Assembly (NCBI GenBank): GCA_015075555.1
Contig: JABTUD010000001.1
Coordinates: 1,364,001 to 1,428,000 of the forward strand
Source of the DNA: Thermoflexaceae bacterium
GTDB lineage: Bacteria; Chloroflexota; Dehalococcoidia; Tepidiformales; Tepidiformaceae
Direction of reading: 5' to 3'
DNA length: 64,000 bases
Below, piece by piece: positions 1 to 9,161 of the stretch; positions within the stretch are counted from its first letter, which is position 1; every line of letters starts with the position of its first letter. The position numbers and the translations under genes were made by a program. The notes below the pieces were generated by a model. It had not been told where the DNA came from, made no database searches, and saw only the letters and a list, made by a program, of their open reading frames with translations.

Positions 1-224
1 CCGGGCACGATGGAACGGAGCGCCAGGGCGGCGGCGGCCCGTGCTTCTCCTTCATCCGCTGCTCGCACGGAGAAGTGCAGGCGAATCACCCTGCCCTCCG
101 GTGTAAGGACTTGAGTCTCAAGTGCGGCAAGGCCGGGCGAAGCGTGCCCCCGTCCGGGAGCGGTGCCTGCCCCCGCCAGGAGGGCCATCGCGAACAACAG
201 GAGCGCAATTATGGCTCGGCGCAT
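1..224 (-). CDS. Exported protein, N-terminal part (runs off left edge)
   Basis: Only the first ~74 codons are present, reading leftward from ATG at 224. The start MRRAIIALLLFAMALLAGAG is a clear signal peptide. The following stretch (VLTPEGRVIRLHFSVRAADEGEARAAAALALR, split here only by position: about residues 39-70) resembles residues 75-105 of the matrixin-like protein encoded just upstream on the same strand (RVDGPGG then an Ala-rich helix and a proline). It may therefore be a tandem paralogue of that protease, but the catalytic region lies outside the window, so this is inference. Confidence 0.7.
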   Translation of the reverse strand, partial: MRRAIIALLLFAMALLAGAGTAPGRGHASPGLAALETQVLTPEGRVIRLHFSVRAADEGEARAAAALALRSIVP

Positions 225-289
225 CGGCGGATAGCTCAAACGATACCGCATGTTGTGTCCGTGGCAACGACGCCGGTGGGCGCCTGCAC

Positions 290-320
290 GATGAAAGCCG
301 CCTTTCGGGCGGCTTTCATC
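290..320 (-). terminator. Perfect 13-bp hairpin, probable terminator
   Basis: GATGAAAGCCGCC and its exact complement GGCGGCTTTCATC are separated by 5 bases. It lies 49 bp downstream of the matrixin gene and upstream of the next gene on the same strand. Only a short T run lies inside the stem arm and no long U tract follows, so termination is plausible but unproven. Confidence 0.5.
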
Positions 321-368
321 GACTGGAGAGGCGACTCAATCATGGGCGCACGCTCGTTCAGCCCCGCT

Positions 369-1778
369 TCAGGGCGAATACGGGAGCTGCGCAGCCGTGC
401 TTGCTATGAACCAGTAGGCCTGCCCCTGCCTTAGCATGGTGAGGTCGTTCACGAACGCGGGCAGGGCCGGGATGTACCGGGACCAGGTCCTGGTGACCGG
501 GTTGTAGCTGTACACGGCCTGGATCCCGGGCTGGCCGGCAAGCGCGACCTGGGGCGGCGCATCGGACCCGGGCCAGGCCATCAGGTTGGCGCCCGGCAGC
601 AGGGGAAGAACGGGCCGGGGGGTTGCCACAGGGGTGGGCGTGCTGGTGGGAGAATGGGTGGCCGTTGCCGTCGGCGGAAGCGGCGGAGTAGGGGTGGACG
701 TTGGCGGCCACGCTGGAGGCGAACCTCCGGGTGGCGTTGTCCCGCCGGGGACGGTACTGGTAGCCGTTGGCGTGGGCGTCTTTGTCGGGGTCCAGGTGGC
801 GGTTGGCGAGGGGCTGGGCGTCCCGCTGGGAGTGGCACTGGGGGTGCCGCTCGGGGATGCGCTGGGGGTGGCAGTCGCGGTATTCGTGGGCGTGCTGGTT
901 GGCGTGGGGCCGCCCCCGCCCGAGGCGCCGTAGATGGCCATGATGCCGGCCACGTCGTCGCCCGTGGGCGTCCGCTTGAGGCTGCCCTGGGAATAGCTGG
1001 CGTACATGACGGCAGACCCGTTCGCCGAATGGCCGAGTCCGAGGGCGTGGCCGAATTCGTGCGTTGCCACGCTCGCCAGGTCGACCTGGGTGGGGGAGCC
1101 CGTCGTCCAGTTCCAGTCCGGGTCGAACTCCATATCGAACTCGATGGCGGGCTTCGGATTGCCGCCCTGGCTGAACCAGGTGCAGGTCACGGCGAGCACG
1201 GAACCACCCTGTGATGCCCAGCCGACGGTGTTCGCACCATCGAGCCCTCCCCCGCCACACGCCCCCGTGCCACTTCCCGACGGGCCGCCACCACTGAAAG
1301 AGAAGTTAGCTCCCGTGCTTCCCCAGGCGCTCGCTCCCAAGGCCAGGGCTTGCTGTTCGCCACTGAGCCCGCCGGGCTTTCCCGCAGAGTTGTACCCCCA
1401 GCTGGCCGTGCGTTCGGCCCACCAGTACCCGTTGAGCACGTACTGGGCCGAGGCCTCACCCTCTTCAACCTCGATTGCGCCAGGAAACCTCGCCAGCATC
1501 TGAGCGCGGGCTGCCGCCACTGCGGCCTCGGGGCCCCCGGGGCCATCGACCCGGATCAGCATCTGGAACTGAACGTAGTACCACTCGCCATCATGCTGGA
1601 TGGCGGCCACAAGGTGCTCATCGACGAATTCGGCCCCGGCCTCTGCGCGGGCCGGGCGAGCTCCGCCAGTGACGGCGACGACCGCAGCTCCCCAGGCAAG
1701 GATCGCCAGCGCCGCGAGCGCGAGCGCCACCCTGGGCAGATTGCGACCCTTCGTCGAACTGGTTGCAGGCACGGCCAC
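369..1778 (-). CDS. Secreted matrixin-like zinc metalloprotease with C-terminal GWN-type domain
   Basis: 469 residues from GTG 1778, chosen because GGAGG stands 5 bases upstream and it begins directly before a signal/anchor segment (about 14-37). An upstream ATG at 1871 would add an unusual polar tail. The metzincin zinc site HEFGHALGLGH is at about 240-250 and a Met-turn (VMYAS) at 257-261, placing it in the M10 matrixin-like group. A Thr/Pro/Ser-rich linker (about 285-385) leads to a C-terminal domain (about 393-462) with the pattern ANLMAW...AVYSYN...PAFVND...AYWF. The same domain occurs in the proteins at 8195-8956 and 14125-17841. The likely role is surface or extracellular proteolysis; the substrate is unknown. 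Confidence 0.85.
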   Translation of the reverse strand: MAVPATSSTKGRNLPRVALALAALAILAWGAAVVAVTGGARPARAEAGAEFVDEHLVAAIQHDGEWYYVQFQMLIRVDGPGGPEAAVAAARAQMLARFPGAIEVEEGEASAQYVLNGYWWAERTASWGYNSAGKPGGLSGEQQALALGASAWGSTGANFSFSGGGPSGSGTGACGGGGLDGANTVGWASQGGSVLAVTCTWFSQGGNPKPAIEFDMEFDPDWNWTTGSPTQVDLASVATHEFGHALGLGHSANGSAVMYASYSQGSLKRTPTGDDVAGIMAIYGASGGGGPTPTSTPTNTATATPSASPSGTPSATPSGTPSPSPTATWTPTKTPTPTATSTVPGGTTPPGGSPPAWPPTSTPTPPLPPTATATHSPTSTPTPVATPRPVLPLLPGANLMAWPGSDAPPQVALAGQPGIQAVYSYNPVTRTWSRYIPALPAFVNDLTMLRQGQAYWFIASTAAQLPYSP

Positions 1779-1948
1779 GGCACCCTCCGGCCGCTCGCGC
1801 CAACCCGGCAACTCGCGGCACACCCTTGTGTTATGAGGGTCGGCGCAATCACCCCCTTCCAGTAGCCGCATTCCGGACGGATGGGCCCGTGATGCGGTTA
1901 AATACCGGTGGAAATCCCCGCTGCACTTCCATGGGAAAGGAGCGAAGC

Positions 1949-3058
1949 ATGCGAGCCGGTACAGTGCGCGAGAGAAAGGATGGCGAGTTCCGCGCCGGGA
2001 TCACCCCCGAAGGCGCCCTCGCTCTCGCCGGGGCGGGTCACGAGGTGCTCATCGAATCCGGCGCGGGCGAAGCTGCCGGGTATTCCGACGATGCCTACCG
2101 CGCCGCCGGGGCAACGATCGTGCCCGGCGCCGCCGATGTCTGGCGGACCTGCGATCTCGTCGTCAAGGTGAAGGAGCCCACAGCGAGCGAGTACGAGTTC
2201 CTTCGCCCGGGCTGCGCGCTCTTCACCTATCTCCACCTTGCGGCCGACAGGCCCCTGACAGAGCGACTGCTGCAATCGGGCTGCCCTTCGCTTGCGTATG
2301 AGCTGGTTCGCAGGCCCGATGGCACGCTGCCGCTGCTTGCCCCCATGTCGCAGGTGGCAGGCCGCATGGCGGCCGAGATGGGGGCCCAGCTCCTCAAGCA
2401 CCCTGGGCCGGGCCGGGGCAAGCTCCTGGGCGGCGTGGCGGGCGTGCCCCCGGGCCGCGCCGTGGTCATCGGCTCGGGAACGGTCGGGACGGCGGCCGCC
2501 CACGTGCTGACCGCGCTGGGCGCCCGCGTCACCGTGATGTCCAACGATCTTGCCCGGCTGGGCCAGCTGCAGGAGCTGTTCGGTGGCCGCGTCGCCACGC
2601 GCGTGTCAACGCCCGGCGCTGTGGCGGAAGAGATCGCGGGCGCGGACCTCGCCATTCTCGGCGTCCTTGTGCCCGGCGCGGCTGCGCCGAAGGTGCTTTC
2701 CCGGGCGATGGTCCGCTCCATGGGCCCCGGCGCCGTCATCGTCGATGTTTCAATCGACCAGGGCGGAGCGGCTGAGACGAGCCGCCTCACCACGCACAGC
2801 GACCCGATCTACGTCGAAGAGGGCGTCGTCCACTACTGCGTGAGCAACATGCCAGGGGCTGTGCCCCAGACAAGCACCCATGCCCTCACCAGCGCCACGC
2901 TCCCTTACGTAGAGGCGATCGCGAACCGCGGCATGGAGGCCGCCCTGCGCGCCGACCGGGCGCTCGCACAGTCCCTCAGTACTTGGCAGGGGACGCTCGT
3001 GCGCGGACCTGTGGCCGATGCCTTCGGCATGGCGGCAGCGCCGAACCCGTTCCTATGA
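1949..3058 (+). CDS. ald: Alanine dehydrogenase
   Basis: 369 residues, matching the ~370 expected for Ald. The enzyme is cytoplasmic and interconverts L-alanine and pyruvate with NAD and ammonia. ATG 1949 follows AAAGGAG; the N-terminus MRAGTVRERKDGEFRAGITP aligns with the usual start. A catalytic-His region (FTYLHLAAD, about 89-97), SQVAGRMAAEMGAQ (about 134-147) and the Rossmann motif GSGTVGTAAA (about 172-181) are visible. It is divergent from the matrixin gene with ~170 bp between them, and convergent with the epimerase gene 17 bp downstream. Confidence 0.95.
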   Translation: MRAGTVRERKDGEFRAGITPEGALALAGAGHEVLIESGAGEAAGYSDDAYRAAGATIVPGAADVWRTCDLVVKVKEPTASEYEFLRPGCALFTYLHLAADRPLTERLLQSGCPSLAYELVRRPDGTLPLLAPMSQVAGRMAAEMGAQLLKHPGPGRGKLLGGVAGVPPGRAVVIGSGTVGTAAAHVLTALGARVTVMSNDLARLGQLQELFGGRVATRVSTPGAVAEEIAGADLAILGVLVPGAAAPKVLSRAMVRSMGPGAVIVDVSIDQGGAAETSRLTTHSDPIYVEEGVVHYCVSNMPGAVPQTSTHALTSATLPYVEAIANRGMEAALRADRALAQSLSTWQGTLVRGPVADAFGMAAAPNPFL

Positions 3059-3075
3059 GGGCCGGGTGACCACGC

Positions 3076-3996
3076 TCAGGAGTTTGCCCGGAACCACTCC
3101 ACGGTCCGCGAGATCCCTTCATCGAGAGGCACAACGGGGGTCCAGCCGAGCACCTGCCCGGCCCGCGCGCTATCCAGCCAGATGCGGCGGACATCGCCCG
3201 GCCGCGGCGGGCCGTGGAGGGGCGGCGTCGTGTCCCCTGTCGCCCGCTGCAGGGCGTCGAAAATGGCGTTCACGGAGGTGCCCCGCCCGGTGCCGACGTT
3301 CAGCGCCTCGCCTTCGCCTTTTTCGAGCGCGATGACATTCGCCCGGGCGATGTCGCCTACAAAGACGTAGTCCTTCTCCTGCTCGCCATCGCCGTCGATC
3401 GTGCAGGGCTCATGGCGGAGCATCCTGCCCGTGAAAATGGCGACAACCCCGGCCTCGCCGTGCGGGTCCTGGCGCGGTCCGTAGGCATTGGCGTAGCGGA
3501 GGATGGTGAAGGCGAGACCCTGGGTGCGGGCGGCCAGGTCCAGGTAGAGCTCGCCCACGCGCTTGGAGAGCCCATAGGCCGAAAGCGGCCTGATGGGATG
3601 ACCCTCGTCGACGGGCACGCGTTCAGGAGTGCCGTAGAGGGCGCCGCCCGTGGAGGAGTAGATGACCTTTCGCACCCCGTGCTGCGCCGCCAGGAAGGCG
3701 ATCCGGGCCGTGCCGCCGCCGTTCACTTCCAGGTCGTGCTGGGGGTCGGCGGCGCTCAGCTTCACGCTCGCCTGGGCGGCATGATGGTTCACGACCTCGG
3801 GCCTGAATTCCCGGAATACCTGGTCCGTTTCAAGGGAGTGGATGTCGATCTCGTGCAGCCGCGCTTTCGCGTTCACGTTCGCGCGGCGGCCCGTCGCCAG
3901 GTTGTCGATCACGCGCACTTCGTGGCCTTCGGCCAGGTAGGCGTCGACGACATGCGAGCCGATAAAGCCGGCGCCACCGGTGACCAGGATTCTCAT
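3076..3996 (-). CDS. NAD-dependent epimerase/dehydratase (UDP-glucose 4-epimerase-like)
   Basis: 306-residue extended SDR. The Rossmann motif TGGAGFIGSH is at the N-terminus, a serine-containing YSSTGG loop at about 115-120, and the catalytic YGLSK at about 143-147. The sequence is of the GalE/WbpP type that interconverts nucleotide-sugar epimers, so it probably supplies activated sugars for surface glycans. Its ATG overlaps the end of the glycosyltransferase gene by 4 bp (ATGA), a sign of translational coupling. The exact sugar cannot be read from the sequence. Confidence 0.88.
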   Translation of the reverse strand: MRILVTGGAGFIGSHVVDAYLAEGHEVRVIDNLATGRRANVNAKARLHEIDIHSLETDQVFREFRPEVVNHHAAQASVKLSAADPQHDLEVNGGGTARIAFLAAQHGVRKVIYSSTGGALYGTPERVPVDEGHPIRPLSAYGLSKRVGELYLDLAARTQGLAFTILRYANAYGPRQDPHGEAGVVAIFTGRMLRHEPCTIDGDGEQEKDYVFVGDIARANVIALEKGEGEALNVGTGRGTSVNAIFDALQRATGDTTPPLHGPPRPGDVRRIWLDSARAGQVLGWTPVVPLDEGISRTVEWFRANS

Positions 3997-5126
3997 TTTC
4001 GACGCTCCTCAATTGCTGCCCGGTAGACGGCCATGAGCCGGGGCAGAACCGCCCCGGGCCGGTATGTCTCCGCGCGGGCCAGTCCACAGGCCGTCAGCCG
4101 GCGCGCAACGATGGGGTCACAGAGCACACGGCCAAGCCCTTCTGCGAAGGCCCGCGCATCGGCCGGACCACCACTGCCGAGGCCAACCACCAGCCCTGCA
4201 TCACCCGCGACTTCCTTCAGGGCGCCGCCGTCGCTGGCGACTACGGGCAGCCCGCACGCCATCGCTTCGATCACGGGGACGCCGAATCCTTCGTAACGGC
4301 TGGGCTGGGCGAGCGCATCGCAGGCGTTGTAGATGTGGGCAAGGGCCTCTGGCTCCTGGTGCCCGAGCTCAACGATCCGCGATGCGAGCCCCAGGCGGTT
4401 CGCAAGCGCCCGTTGGTCGCCGGTGAGAGGGCTCCCGCAGCGCACCAGGCTGGTTCCTGCCAGGTCCGGTTCGGCGAGCGCTGCCAGCAGAAGCTCCAGG
4501 TTCTTGTAGGGGCGCGTGTGGCCGACACTCAGGATTCGCGGTCGAGGCGGGAGCCGGACCCCGTTCCGGGCAAGCCACTGCTCTGGTGCGGCACGGCGGC
4601 GGTATTCCTCCGCCAGCATGTTTGGCACAACCGCAATCCGCGCGGGGTCGACATCGAGGTGCGACGAGATGTCGCGGGCAGTGTTCGCGGAGACGGCGAT
4701 TATCCGTTCCGACGTGCACATGCCCTCGATGCTCCGGCGCAGGAGGGTGCTGTCGAACCAGGCCTCGAACCGGCCCCGGTAATGTCCTTCCAGCAGCAGG
4801 GGCATCAGGTCGTGACAGGTGGTGACGGTGGGCGTGCCCTGGAAGGCGGCGGTGAGGTGCCCGAGCGCCTGGTCGGCGATGTGGACAACGTCGCCGCGAG
4901 GGCCGCCGGCCACCATGGCCGGGGCATGCCGGTAGCGGGCAACGTAGGCGCCGATGGGCGAGAGGCGCTCGCTCGCCGGGACGGGCGCCTTGAGCACCTC
5001 CAGTCCGGCCTCGCCTGTGAGGGCGGCAATCGACCGGGCATACCGTTCGATGCTGATCCAACGCTCGCCAGGGAGGGGGCCAACAAGGGTGACACTCAGG
5101 GAATCCGGAGCCGGCGCCGGGGGCAT
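3993..5126 (-). CDS. Glycosyltransferase family 4 (GT-B fold)
   Basis: 377 residues. The C-terminal half has the GT4 donor-binding features: a LSVGHTRPYKNLELLLAAL start at about 196-214 and the E-x7-E type segment PSRYEGFGVPVIEAMACGLPVV (about 277-298) containing EGFGVPVIE. No membrane segment is seen, so it is cytosolic or peripheral. It is coupled to the epimerase downstream and lies 45 bp after the zinc-ribbon membrane protein gene, so these genes probably form one operon for polysaccharide or glycoprotein glycan synthesis. Donor and acceptor are unknown. Confidence 0.88.
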   Translation of the reverse strand: MPPAPAPDSLSVTLVGPLPGERWISIERYARSIAALTGEAGLEVLKAPVPASERLSPIGAYVARYRHAPAMVAGGPRGDVVHIADQALGHLTAAFQGTPTVTTCHDLMPLLLEGHYRGRFEAWFDSTLLRRSIEGMCTSERIIAVSANTARDISSHLDVDPARIAVVPNMLAEEYRRRAAPEQWLARNGVRLPPRPRILSVGHTRPYKNLELLLAALAEPDLAGTSLVRCGSPLTGDQRALANRLGLASRIVELGHQEPEALAHIYNACDALAQPSRYEGFGVPVIEAMACGLPVVASDGGALKEVAGDAGLVVGLGSGGPADARAFAEGLGRVLCDPIVARRLTACGLARAETYRPGAVLPRLMAVYRAAIEERRK

Positions 5127-5171
5127 AGTGGCGATGGTATGGGGGGCGGCGCTCCTGTGCCAGCGAGGCTG

Positions 5172-5738
5172 CTAACGTTCTCGCAACTTCGCCAGGCCCC
5201 AGCCGATGGCAGCGCAGGCGGCCCCGGCGACCATGCCGCCAATGAGGAGCGGCGCCACGAACTGCGACATGGGCGCGCCGGTCTGCATCTGGGCGTACTT
5301 CGCGAGCGCCACGTTCGCCGCGAAGCCGAGCGCAAATCCCCAGGCGGCCGCCTGCAACTCAAATGGCGAGCGCCCGATGCCGATCTCATCAAGGACTTCG
5401 CGCACGGGCGAAACGGCGGCCGGGCGTTCGGCTTCCATGCGCTGGGCCTCGCCCTCCAGGGCGGCCACAATCTCGTCGATGAGCTGGTCCGGGACTTCGT
5501 CGAGCAGGCGCTGGTGTTGGGCGGCGGCCGCCCGGCGCTGGACTGGCGGGCGGGCCTGCACCCCGGGCCGCGATGGTGGCGGGAGCACCCCCGGGCCGCG
5601 CACGAAGACCGCCGCCGGGGTCCCGGCATCACCGCCGCCGCGGCAGCGGCCGCACGACGCCATCCCCCGTGACCATTCCTCAAAAGCCAGCCCGCCTCCG
5701 CAGCCGGCACACCGCGTGCGCGCCATCGTGTCTTCCAC
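5172..5738 (-). CDS. Zinc-ribbon protein with two C-terminal membrane segments
   Basis: 188 residues from GTG 5738, preceded by GAGGAGG; an ATG four codons later is the alternative. Two CxxC pairs (CAGC at about 10-13, CGRC at about 29-32) form a probable zinc ribbon. A Pro/Arg-rich linker, a short charged helix (about 80-105) and two hydrophobic segments (about 130-150 and 160-180) follow. No family recognised. It lies 15 bp from the upstream lipoprotein gene and shares the direction of the downstream glycosyltransferase and epimerase genes. Confidence 0.75.
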   Translation of the reverse strand: MEDTMARTRCAGCGGGLAFEEWSRGMASCGRCRGGGDAGTPAAVFVRGPGVLPPPSRPGVQARPPVQRRAAAAQHQRLLDEVPDQLIDEIVAALEGEAQRMEAERPAAVSPVREVLDEIGIGRSPFELQAAAWGFALGFAANVALAKYAQMQTGAPMSQFVAPLLIGGMVAGAACAAIGWGLAKLRER

Positions 5739-5753
5739 GACGCTGCTCCTCCT

Positions 5754-6302
5754 CTACCCCTCTGTGGGTGGCGGCTGCGGGGTGGCGGTGGGACCGCCAC
5801 CTTCGCTCGGGATGGTAGGCGTCGTTGTCGGGGTGGCAGTGGGTGTGGCCGTGGGTGTGGCCGTTGGGGTCGCAGTGGCGGTGGCGGTCGCCGTCGCTGT
5901 GGGGGTTGGGGTGGTGTCGATATCGCCCTCGGGCGTTCGAGTGGGCGTGCTGCGCGTGTTGCGCTGCGTGGGAGTGGGCGGCACCAGGGTGGGCCCCGGC
6001 GTCTTCGCCCCGGCTACCGTCTGTGAGGCGGCGGGCGGCGCATCGGCCTTCCCCTGCGAATCCTGCGCGGCCAGCACCTGTGAAGTGGGCGTGCCGTCGA
6101 AGAGCTCCATGCTGGCGCCGCCGCCCTGGAGCTGCGAGAGGAGCTGCGGTAGCCGCGATTCGCCCTGCTGCCCCGGTGGTGGCGGCGTGGCCATCACACC
6201 TTCGGCCGGATAGCCCAGACACCCGGCGAACAGCACTCCTGCTGCCGTGAGCATCGTTGCAAGGGCCACCAGGTGGACCCTGTGGCGATTCACCCCAACC
6301 AT
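5754..6302 (-). CDS. Putative lipoprotein with Thr/Pro/Ala-rich low-complexity tail
   Basis: 182 residues from ATG 6302; a longer frame to 6338 adds only a polar leader. The N-terminus has a hydrophobic stretch ending in FAGC, a near-match to a lipobox. The second half is almost entirely TPTPTAT-type repeats, coded by short tandem DNA repeats at about 5820-5910. No domain is recognised; it is probably a surface or spacer lipoprotein. It looks like the first gene of the operon that continues through the zinc-ribbon, glycosyltransferase and epimerase genes. Confidence 0.7.
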   Translation of the reverse strand: MVGVNRHRVHLVALATMLTAAGVLFAGCLGYPAEGVMATPPPPGQQGESRLPQLLSQLQGGGASMELFDGTPTSQVLAAQDSQGKADAPPAASQTVAGAKTPGPTLVPPTPTQRNTRSTPTRTPEGDIDTTPTPTATATATATATPTATPTATPTATPTTTPTIPSEGGGPTATPQPPPTEG

Positions 6303-6416
6303 GCGCTCAGCGTAGACCCGCCGCTGCCGGGCGCCCATCGGGTGGATGCCGATCGTTACCCGCGCCAGTGCGTAAGGGAAGGCCCGTGGGTACGGAGCCG
6401 CGCCGGGCGGGGGCTT

Positions 6417-8192
6417 TCAGCGAATTTCGACCTGGGGCGAAGACGCGCTCTTGAACTGCTGCGTGCCCTGCACGGCCTGGGCCTCGACGACCACGGTGGT
6501 CGCCGCAAAGGAACGCCGTGCCTCGCCAGTGATCGCCAGCGTCCACGTCCCCGATGTCCCCTGCTGGGTGGCCGCGTTCGACGCGAGCGAAGTCTCCCAG
6601 GCGCCCGTGGTACCGTTCCAGTACTTGTTGTCACTGGTGCGCTTCAGCGTGAACGAAACCGCAGAGGGCGTGAGCGTGCCATCGGTCACGGTGAACACAA
6701 GACGGCTGCGCGGCGTCTTGACCCCCGCTGCGGGAGCGGCCACAACAAGCTCGGTGGACGAACCAGGCGTGGGGCTCGCCGAAGGGCTGGGCGACGGGCT
6801 CGGGGAGGGTGATGGGGAGGGGCTCGGCGATGGTGAGGGCGACGGACTCGGCGATGGCGAAGGTGAGGGGCTGGGTGATGGCGTGGGCGATGGGCTCGGC
6901 GATGGCGATGGGCTGGGTGAAGGCGTTGGTGACGGCGGCGGGCTCGAAACAGTGAGCGCGAGGATATTGTCACCAGTACCGAAGTACGTCGCAGTGACGT
7001 AATAGCTGCCGGCGGCCGTGGGTGTGAAGCGCACGCCGCCCTGGTCTGCAGCGCAGCCCGTGGCTGCGGTCGTGGCGCCCGGCGCCGGGCCCGAGACGAG
7101 GAATGTGATCCCGGCGATTCCCCCGGGCGGCTGGACCGCGCCCGCCGCGGCGTCGTTCGATACATCGGCCGCCACGCTCGCCGTGCAGACGTTTATGGTG
7201 CTTCCCAGGGACAGGCTGGCGCCGGTGTTGTCGAGGCCCACTTCGTTCACGGCCACGCTCGCAACCGGGGGCACGCCCGCCACCTTTATCCCTTCCGGCG
7301 AACCCGTCACGTTGCCAGTCCCGGGCGACAGGGCGACTGTCGCGGTCAGAGTCGCTGAGCCGGCCAGGTTCGCGGCAGAGGTGGTGACAGTCATCGTGGC
7401 CGTCGCCAATGGCGCCAGCCCGGGCTGATCGGGGCAGGAGGCTACGCCAGTCCCGGCGCCGTTGGGGGCGCCGCCCGCGGGACAGGTGCCACCTGTCACG
7501 CTGCCGTGGGAGAGGGTGACCGTGGCCGTGTAGCTGCCCGAGCCGGCTGTCCCGTTGTTGGTCAGCCCGGCCGTGAACGTCACGCCCTCTCCTTCAAACA
7601 CCCCCGGCACTGAGGCATCGTTGGTGACGGCGACGCTTTCGTTTCCGATGGTGAGCGCCCCGGGGTCAGTCGTTGGCGCCCTCCCTGCATCGCCATCGCC
7701 ATCCTGGGCGCAGAACGAGGAGTCGTAGCAATCCGCGGCCGCGTTCAGGTCCACCACGGTGCCATCAACGACATTGCGGACCGACGCATTGATCGTGATG
7801 GGCGCAATCGAGGAGTCGGCGCCGATTGCGCCGATTGCGCATCGGAAGTCCTGGTTGTGGGAGCCGCTTGCCACGCAGACCGAAGGCCCGAGGCCCCCGC
7901 TGAAACTGCCAATGGAGAGGCCTCCACCAAGGCTTCCGCGGAGGATGAGGTTGGTCACCGGGACAGTGGCGGATGACTTGAAGCTGATGGTGTAGGTAAC
8001 AGCATCGCCGGGGCTGACGTTGGCCGGCCCCCCGGGCGATTGGACGACTGTGAACAGCTGGGGCGGCGAAATGGCGCGCGCTTCGCGATCCCACATGGCA
8101 ACGGGAGCGGCCACAGCCGCGATCAACGCCAGCAGCGCGGCCGCAATTGCGCGGCGTCGCCGTTGCCTTCGCCTGAGCGTGACGATGCTCAC
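6417..8192 (-). CDS. Large secreted repeat-domain surface protein with Ser-Pro linker
   Basis: 591 residues. A GTG start (8192) sits 2 bp after the stop of the upstream gene, implying coupling. A basic N-region and hydrophobic segment (about 12-33) form a signal peptide. Two DUF11/CARDB-like beta domains follow (about 42-150, with SPGDAVTYTISF, and about 183-300, with EGEGVTFTAGLTNNG), then a third beta domain (about 305-415). A long Ser-Pro repeat (about 416-472) then separates a C-terminal Ig-like domain ending at VEIR. No anchor is visible, so it is secreted or held non-covalently at the surface. Specific function unknown. Confidence 0.8.
   Translation of the reverse strand: MSIVTLRRRQRRRRAIAAALLALIAAVAAPVAMWDREARAISPPQLFTVVQSPGGPANVSPGDAVTYTISFKSSATVPVTNLILRGSLGGGLSIGSFSGGLGPSVCVASGSHNQDFRCAIGAIGADSSIAPITINASVRNVVDGTVVDLNAAADCYDSSFCAQDGDGDAGRAPTTDPGALTIGNESVAVTNDASVPGVFEGEGVTFTAGLTNNGTAGSGSYTATVTLSHGSVTGGTCPAGGAPNGAGTGVASCPDQPGLAPLATATMTVTTSAANLAGSATLTATVALSPGTGNVTGSPEGIKVAGVPPVASVAVNEVGLDNTGASLSLGSTINVCTASVAADVSNDAAAGAVQPPGGIAGITFLVSGPAPGATTAATGCAADQGGVRFTPTAAGSYYVTATYFGTGDNILALTVSSPPPSPTPSPSPSPSPSPSPTPSPSPSPSPSPSPSPSPSPSPSPSPSPSPSPSPSASPTPGSSTELVVAAPAAGVKTPRSRLVFTVTDGTLTPSAVSFTLKRTSDNKYWNGTTGAWETSLASNAATQQGTSGTWTLAITGEARRSFAATTVVVEAQAVQGTQQFKSASSPQVEIR
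6772..6942. repeat. In-frame 6/12-bp tandem repeat encoding the Ser-Pro linker
   Basis: On the plus strand the unit is GG[CT]GA[TC/AG]GG[GC]CTC-like, reading as repeated Ser-Pro on the coding minus strand. Such tracts expand and contract by slippage, so linker length may vary between strains. Confidence 0.8.
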
Positions 8193-8194
8193 AG

Positions 8195-8956
8195 CTAGCC
8201 GCCCGTGTAGGCGATGGAGATGCCTTTGATCTTCGCCGCCGCGCCGCCAATGAGGTCGACGACCACGAAGTAGACGTTCTCCTCGTTATCGACGGAGTGG
8301 CTAAATGCATTGGCGGTCTGGGGGCTGGCGCCTGCGCTGGAAAGCACCTCGGCGAGCTTGTAGATCTGGGCGGCGTTGGAGCCATTGGTGATGGGCGTGA
8401 AGTCAAGCCGCGCCTGCACCGAAGTTCCGCTGCCGGCCTCAAAGGCGACGGTCATGCTGGTGACGGTGGCGCCATCGGGAAGTACGACGGGGGCGTAGTA
8501 TCGCTCCGACGCGGTGTCCGTCCCAACCGGGTTCAACTGGTTGAAGGACTTCTCGTAGATGGCGAGGTCATTGGTGGGGAGGAAGGTGCTTGCCGCGATA
8601 GAGACCTTCCCTGTCTTTGTGGTGGCGGCAAGGGTCGCGCTCTCGGCGGTCACGCTGATCCAGACGGCGTCGCCATCGGCGACCTCGGAGAGCGTGTTGC
8701 CGAAGGCGGGCCCACCCGGGGAGTACACCTCGTACGATTGAGCGGCCGCGTTCCAGCGGTAGACGGCGTCGTACTTGCCGGCGATGCTCGCGAAGGCTTC
8801 GGAAGGCGCGAGGGCGCCGCCGGCATAGGCGACGTTGTTCCAGCCCCTGACCATGCTCGCCCCCGCGCGGGCGCTGTCGCCGCCAACTGCCAGGGCCGAT
8901 GCGGCAATGGTTAGTGCCAGTGCGGCGATGGCGAGTAGGGCACGTGTCGGCTTCAT
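8195..8956 (-). CDS. Secreted protein with N-terminal GWN-type domain
   Basis: 253 residues from ATG 8956 (GGGAGAG upstream); the open frame extends further up but without signal-peptide features. Signal peptide about 1-32. The GWN-type domain shared with two other proteins of this window is at about 36-105 (GWNNV, AVYRWN, PGGPAFGNTL, AVWISV). Residues 110-253 form a beta-rich region with no recognised family. It precedes and is coupled to the large surface protein gene at 6417-8192, so the two are probably made together. Confidence 0.8.
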   Translation of the reverse strand: MKPTRALLAIAALALTIAASALAVGGDSARAGASMVRGWNNVAYAGGALAPSEAFASIAGKYDAVYRWNAAAQSYEVYSPGGPAFGNTLSEVADGDAVWISVTAESATLAATTKTGKVSIAASTFLPTNDLAIYEKSFNQLNPVGTDTASERYYAPVVLPDGATVTSMTVAFEAGSGTSVQARLDFTPITNGSNAAQIYKLAEVLSSAGASPQTANAFSHSVDNEENVYFVVVDLIGGAAAKIKGISIAYTGG

Positions 8957-9161
8957 CGGGTCTCTCCCTGCCGCCCGGCCGGGAACCGTTTCGCGAGCGG
9001 CTTCAGGGGAGATGGTAGGGCCGCTGTTCCAGCCCCTTAATGGGCAGAAGCCCGATGCGGTGGGGGCCGCAACCCCCAATACGCGCCTTCCCTTCCCTGA
9101 GATCGGCAGGGGAGGACAGGGATTCCACGGCCTGAACGCACCGGGTGAAGTGTGAAGGCCG

